Under the pieces are notes generated by a model. That model was not told the DNA's origin, searched no databases, and saw only the letters and a program-made list of their open reading frames with translations. The position numbers and the translations under genes are program-made. 64,000 nucleotides of DNA from Ascaris suum (lineage: Eukaryota > Nematoda > Chromadorea > Rhabditida > Ascarididae): the NCBI GenBank assembly GCA_013433145.1, contig CM024191.1, forward strand, positions 4,542,501-4,606,500, written 5' to 3'. Position 1 is the stretch's first letter; each line of letters starts with the position of its first letter. Shown piece by piece: positions 61,051-64,000 of the stretch.

Positions 61051-64000
61051 AAAAGTGATACTTAATTGCTATCAAATTTCTCTCATATATTCTCCAATTT
61101 TTTGAAACTGAAGAGCATCATAACACCGGACGTTGATAGCAATATGGGAATTTCTTTTTTCTCTGTTGCCTCCATTTTGAACTCCATAACTTCCAAGAGA
61201 TGTTTTATTGCGTTTGATCCTATCGTTGAAGCTCTATCCTTCGGTCATCGCGAGCAACGCCTGATGAATAGAGCTTCAGTGAAATGTTCGCAAGACTGAA
61301 TGAATCATCCAATGCCACTAGACACCCTCGAAGCGCCAAGTTCTTGTGACATTCGATCACAGAACTGCGTGGCACTCGGCTCTAGTGGTGATCCGGTTGC
61401 ACACCTCGTTATGCTTTCAGTCATTTTGTATTTGCGAAGATGCGTTATAAATCGCTCGCTCCTACGCACATGTGACTCCTCTCCTATTCCTCTTCCGTCG
61501 CTTTCAATTCTCATCTCATAAAAGTAGCCGTGGGGAGGGGGGGGGGGGGGGGGGGGGGGGAGGGGGTATTCGATTAGCTATCGCATAGGAATGCAAGTCG
61601 AATTTCGCTTCAATTTCTGAACTAAGCTGCACTGAAAATGTTTCATAGTAGATCGTTTCGACTTTATTGAAAGTAGCGCAGATAATAAGGGAAAAATCAT
61701 CCACTATGGTGCGAATGCATCTTCAACCAAAACCGCTGCATTCTGATGTCAACGATCCAGCTTAGACTTTTGTGCATTCATCACGAGAACGGGTTGGTAC
61801 ACCTGACGATGATTCGTTGAACGTTCGAATGCCATCAGAATGGTGAAAAAAAGAACACCGCCTTCCCGCTCTATCTTAGCGATCATTTAATCGACCGCGA
61901 GACTGAATCATCTTCGAGCATCAACGGAATAACTCATCAGATGGAATTTACAAGCATGTTGAATACCCATAACTGATTAACGCCCATAGTTAGCATTGTT
62001 AAACTTAGAAAAACCCTTTTTTGTCAAAATTATCACTTTTTGGCGAAAAATGATCATAACTAGCCTATGTGATCACAGCTTTTAGTGATGAATTTATTCA
62101 TGATGAAATAAAAGGCAGCGCAATTCAACACAACAGGCATGCCGCATTGTCCTCAAATGCACGCCAATTTTCACCCAAATGAAGTGCCACTTCAAAGAAA
62201 ATTAACATAATCGCATGAAAACCATTTAAACTGGAAGAGAAAAACCAATATATCTCAAACTGCCATTCATTCAACAACACAAAAAGTCGTATACATTCAA
62301 CTATATCTCTGCTGACCGAGTGACCAGAACAAAAAAAAAATCAACATCTATGAATATGTTTTTCCTTCATGCAGTCTCACTTAACACTGTCGAGTAAACA
62401 CTAAGCATTAACAACATCGCTCCAATCCAACACGGAAATTATAAATGACGTCGAAAACTGAATAGAATGCTGCACAATAGCAAACGAGTTGAATAGGAGT
62501 TCGAATATTGCTATGAAACATTAAGCTTGTATAGTAAACATCAACATGAACAGAGAAATGATTCTTAGCGCTAAGAATTTTGGTGGGTTGGTCGGATTTA
62601 TGCAAATGAGGCGTTGTTGTCGATGAGCATTGTGAAAGCGTTGCATTGCATCAATCAACACACATCTATTTGGTGATACTTATCGATGTTCACGGTAGCC
62701 TTTAATATACACCAAATAGTATACATAACACAAAAAAACACTTATGTATGCGTGAGATAGCGTTCGAAAGAAAATGCGCTAATCCATTCCGCCCATTATA
62801 AAAGAACCCCATCTAATAAAGGGGATTATCAAGGGGGGGCAGCTGTAAACGATCTCAGCTCATACTACTACAATGTTCTCATTGAGAGTGTTTGTTGCTA
62901 GCGTCACACCAAAAGAAAAACGCCCATCCGTTTCGCTATCAGTTGCTCGATGAAAATTTAAAGTTTTTTTAGCCTCACAAAGATGTGAAAGAAAAGCAAC
63001 TATTTTCGTTCTCTAATTGTGAAGTTATTTGCCCCTATAGGAATTTAATTAACGCTACAGTGTACGTTGTTAATAAATGATTATGCGATGTTCGGATATA
63101 CTTGCACAACGAGCGATAGTAAGTCCCCTTTCATAGTACATAACGTTTTTGTTACTGTCATTAAGAACATTTCTTCGGTGAAAAAAACTCTATAAATAGT
63201 ACTTCCTCGAGATTAGGTGATTTTTTTTTCGTAATTACAACGACATCTTTATATATGACCTCTTTACGCAACACGAAACAGCTGCATTACCGTGAAACGT
63301 CATGATGCATCTCCTGAGCGAAGCAATTATCATAGATGCTGTAGCCAACTTCTTCAACTGCTCAATGCATCATGCAACGCTTTTTTTTACCATAAGGGAA
63401 ATAACATCTGGACGTTGGATCCATTAACCCCAATCTAACTTTGCGCTAACTTCATTCGTTACCGTAAACAATTCGCAAGCACAAAACGACGAATGAGTGG
63501 CTCGTTCTTTTTTTTTTCTGCGGCAACCGCGAAGCTCACGTTCTGCGGACACCGTCTAAAAATGCTCTATTCACCTTCAACAATGATTCTTAGGGAACCA
63601 AATGTTTGAAGACTTTTGCATGAAATAAAAATAATTAAAAGGCCACAAGTTCATTAATAGGAAACAACAGAAAACCGATGCGGTAGCTGAAAATACTAAG
63701 CCAGCATTGATGCGGCTTGTTGATTTGCAGTTCAATAGATTTGAGTTGCAGCTCTACTACGTTAAGTGCCCTCACTCCCGCTTCATAACCTTAAGGAGGA
63801 AATAGCTCGTGAACTAGTGTTGTGTCCAAAACCGTCCTCCAGGCACAATCGACCTCTGGGAGGAGTTCCTTGAGTTCGGTTGTGTTTCATCCGAGAGCAG
63901 GAAAAAATGGGAACAGGGAGAAGTTTCTTCTCCACGTTTTTCTAGAAATGAGGGTCATGTTATCCCAGGTAAAGTGGAGGAAAGATGAATGTCGTCGTAG
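61051..64000. other. Intergenic, weak open frames only
   Basis: Between 61.1 and 61.55 kb both strands are open (61066-61299 and 61300-61521 on +; 61305-61514 on -, beginning MRIESDGRGIGEESHVRRSE) but without motifs. A poly-G tract follows at 61532-61566. From there to the end the sequence is AT-rich with nothing recognised. Confidence 0.45.
61532..61566. repeat. Poly-G run with G-quadruplex potential
   Basis: A run of about 24 G flanked by GGGGA and AGGGGG blocks on the + strand. Such a tract can fold as a G-quadruplex and is error-prone in sequencing, so its length is uncertain. Antisense it gives a polyproline frame artefact. Confidence 0.95.

Noticed and set aside
61516..61704. Polyproline frame on the - strand
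   Set aside because: Artefact of the poly-G run.

Overview
This is AT-rich eukaryotic DNA with short exons (about 40 to 390 nt), long introns, GT...AG splice sites with TTTTCAG-type acceptors, and many simple repeats. There is no bacterial-style gene packing. The compact exons with (T)TTTCAG acceptors suggest an invertebrate, most likely a nematode with long introns. Species cannot be read from the sequence.

Two conserved genes can be rebuilt exon by exon. (1) On the + strand, 16 phase-compatible exons from 1383 to about 43479 encode an ARMC9 orthologue, a LisH/armadillo-repeat protein of the cilium base and tip. They give 796 codons; the N-terminal LisH end is not securely located. One intron is about 18.7 kb (14669-33368). 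(2) On the - strand, five exons from 58332 down to 54462 encode a complete ZC4H2 orthologue of about 235 residues: an N-terminal coiled coil and a C-terminal four-cysteine zinc finger with a basic tail. The two genes converge on an 11 kb interval.

Layout: 1-1382, 5' flank or N-terminal part of ARMC9; 1383-14668, ARMC9 exons 1-11; 14669-33368, giant intron holding a TATA-like box, a near-perfect 29-bp hairpin, two GC-rich islands and a Z-DNA-type tract; 33369-43479, ARMC9 C-terminal exons, with a diverged direct repeat at 35.7/36.3 kb and an unresolved coding-like block at 40.4-41.5 kb in the introns; 43480-54461, intergenic, with two long (TA)n tracts, a (CA)n tract, a CR1/Jockey-like retrotransposon relic and several unassigned coding-like islets; 54462-58332, ZC4H2; 58333-64000, 5' flank of ZC4H2 with a poly-G run and no convincing gene.

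The two recognised genes have no known common pathway. ARMC9 belongs to a ciliary (Joubert syndrome) module and ZC4H2 acts in the nucleus with the RNF220 ubiquitin ligase, so they appear to be neighbours by position only. All homology calls rest on reading conserved motifs by eye. No search, splice predictor or folding program was run.
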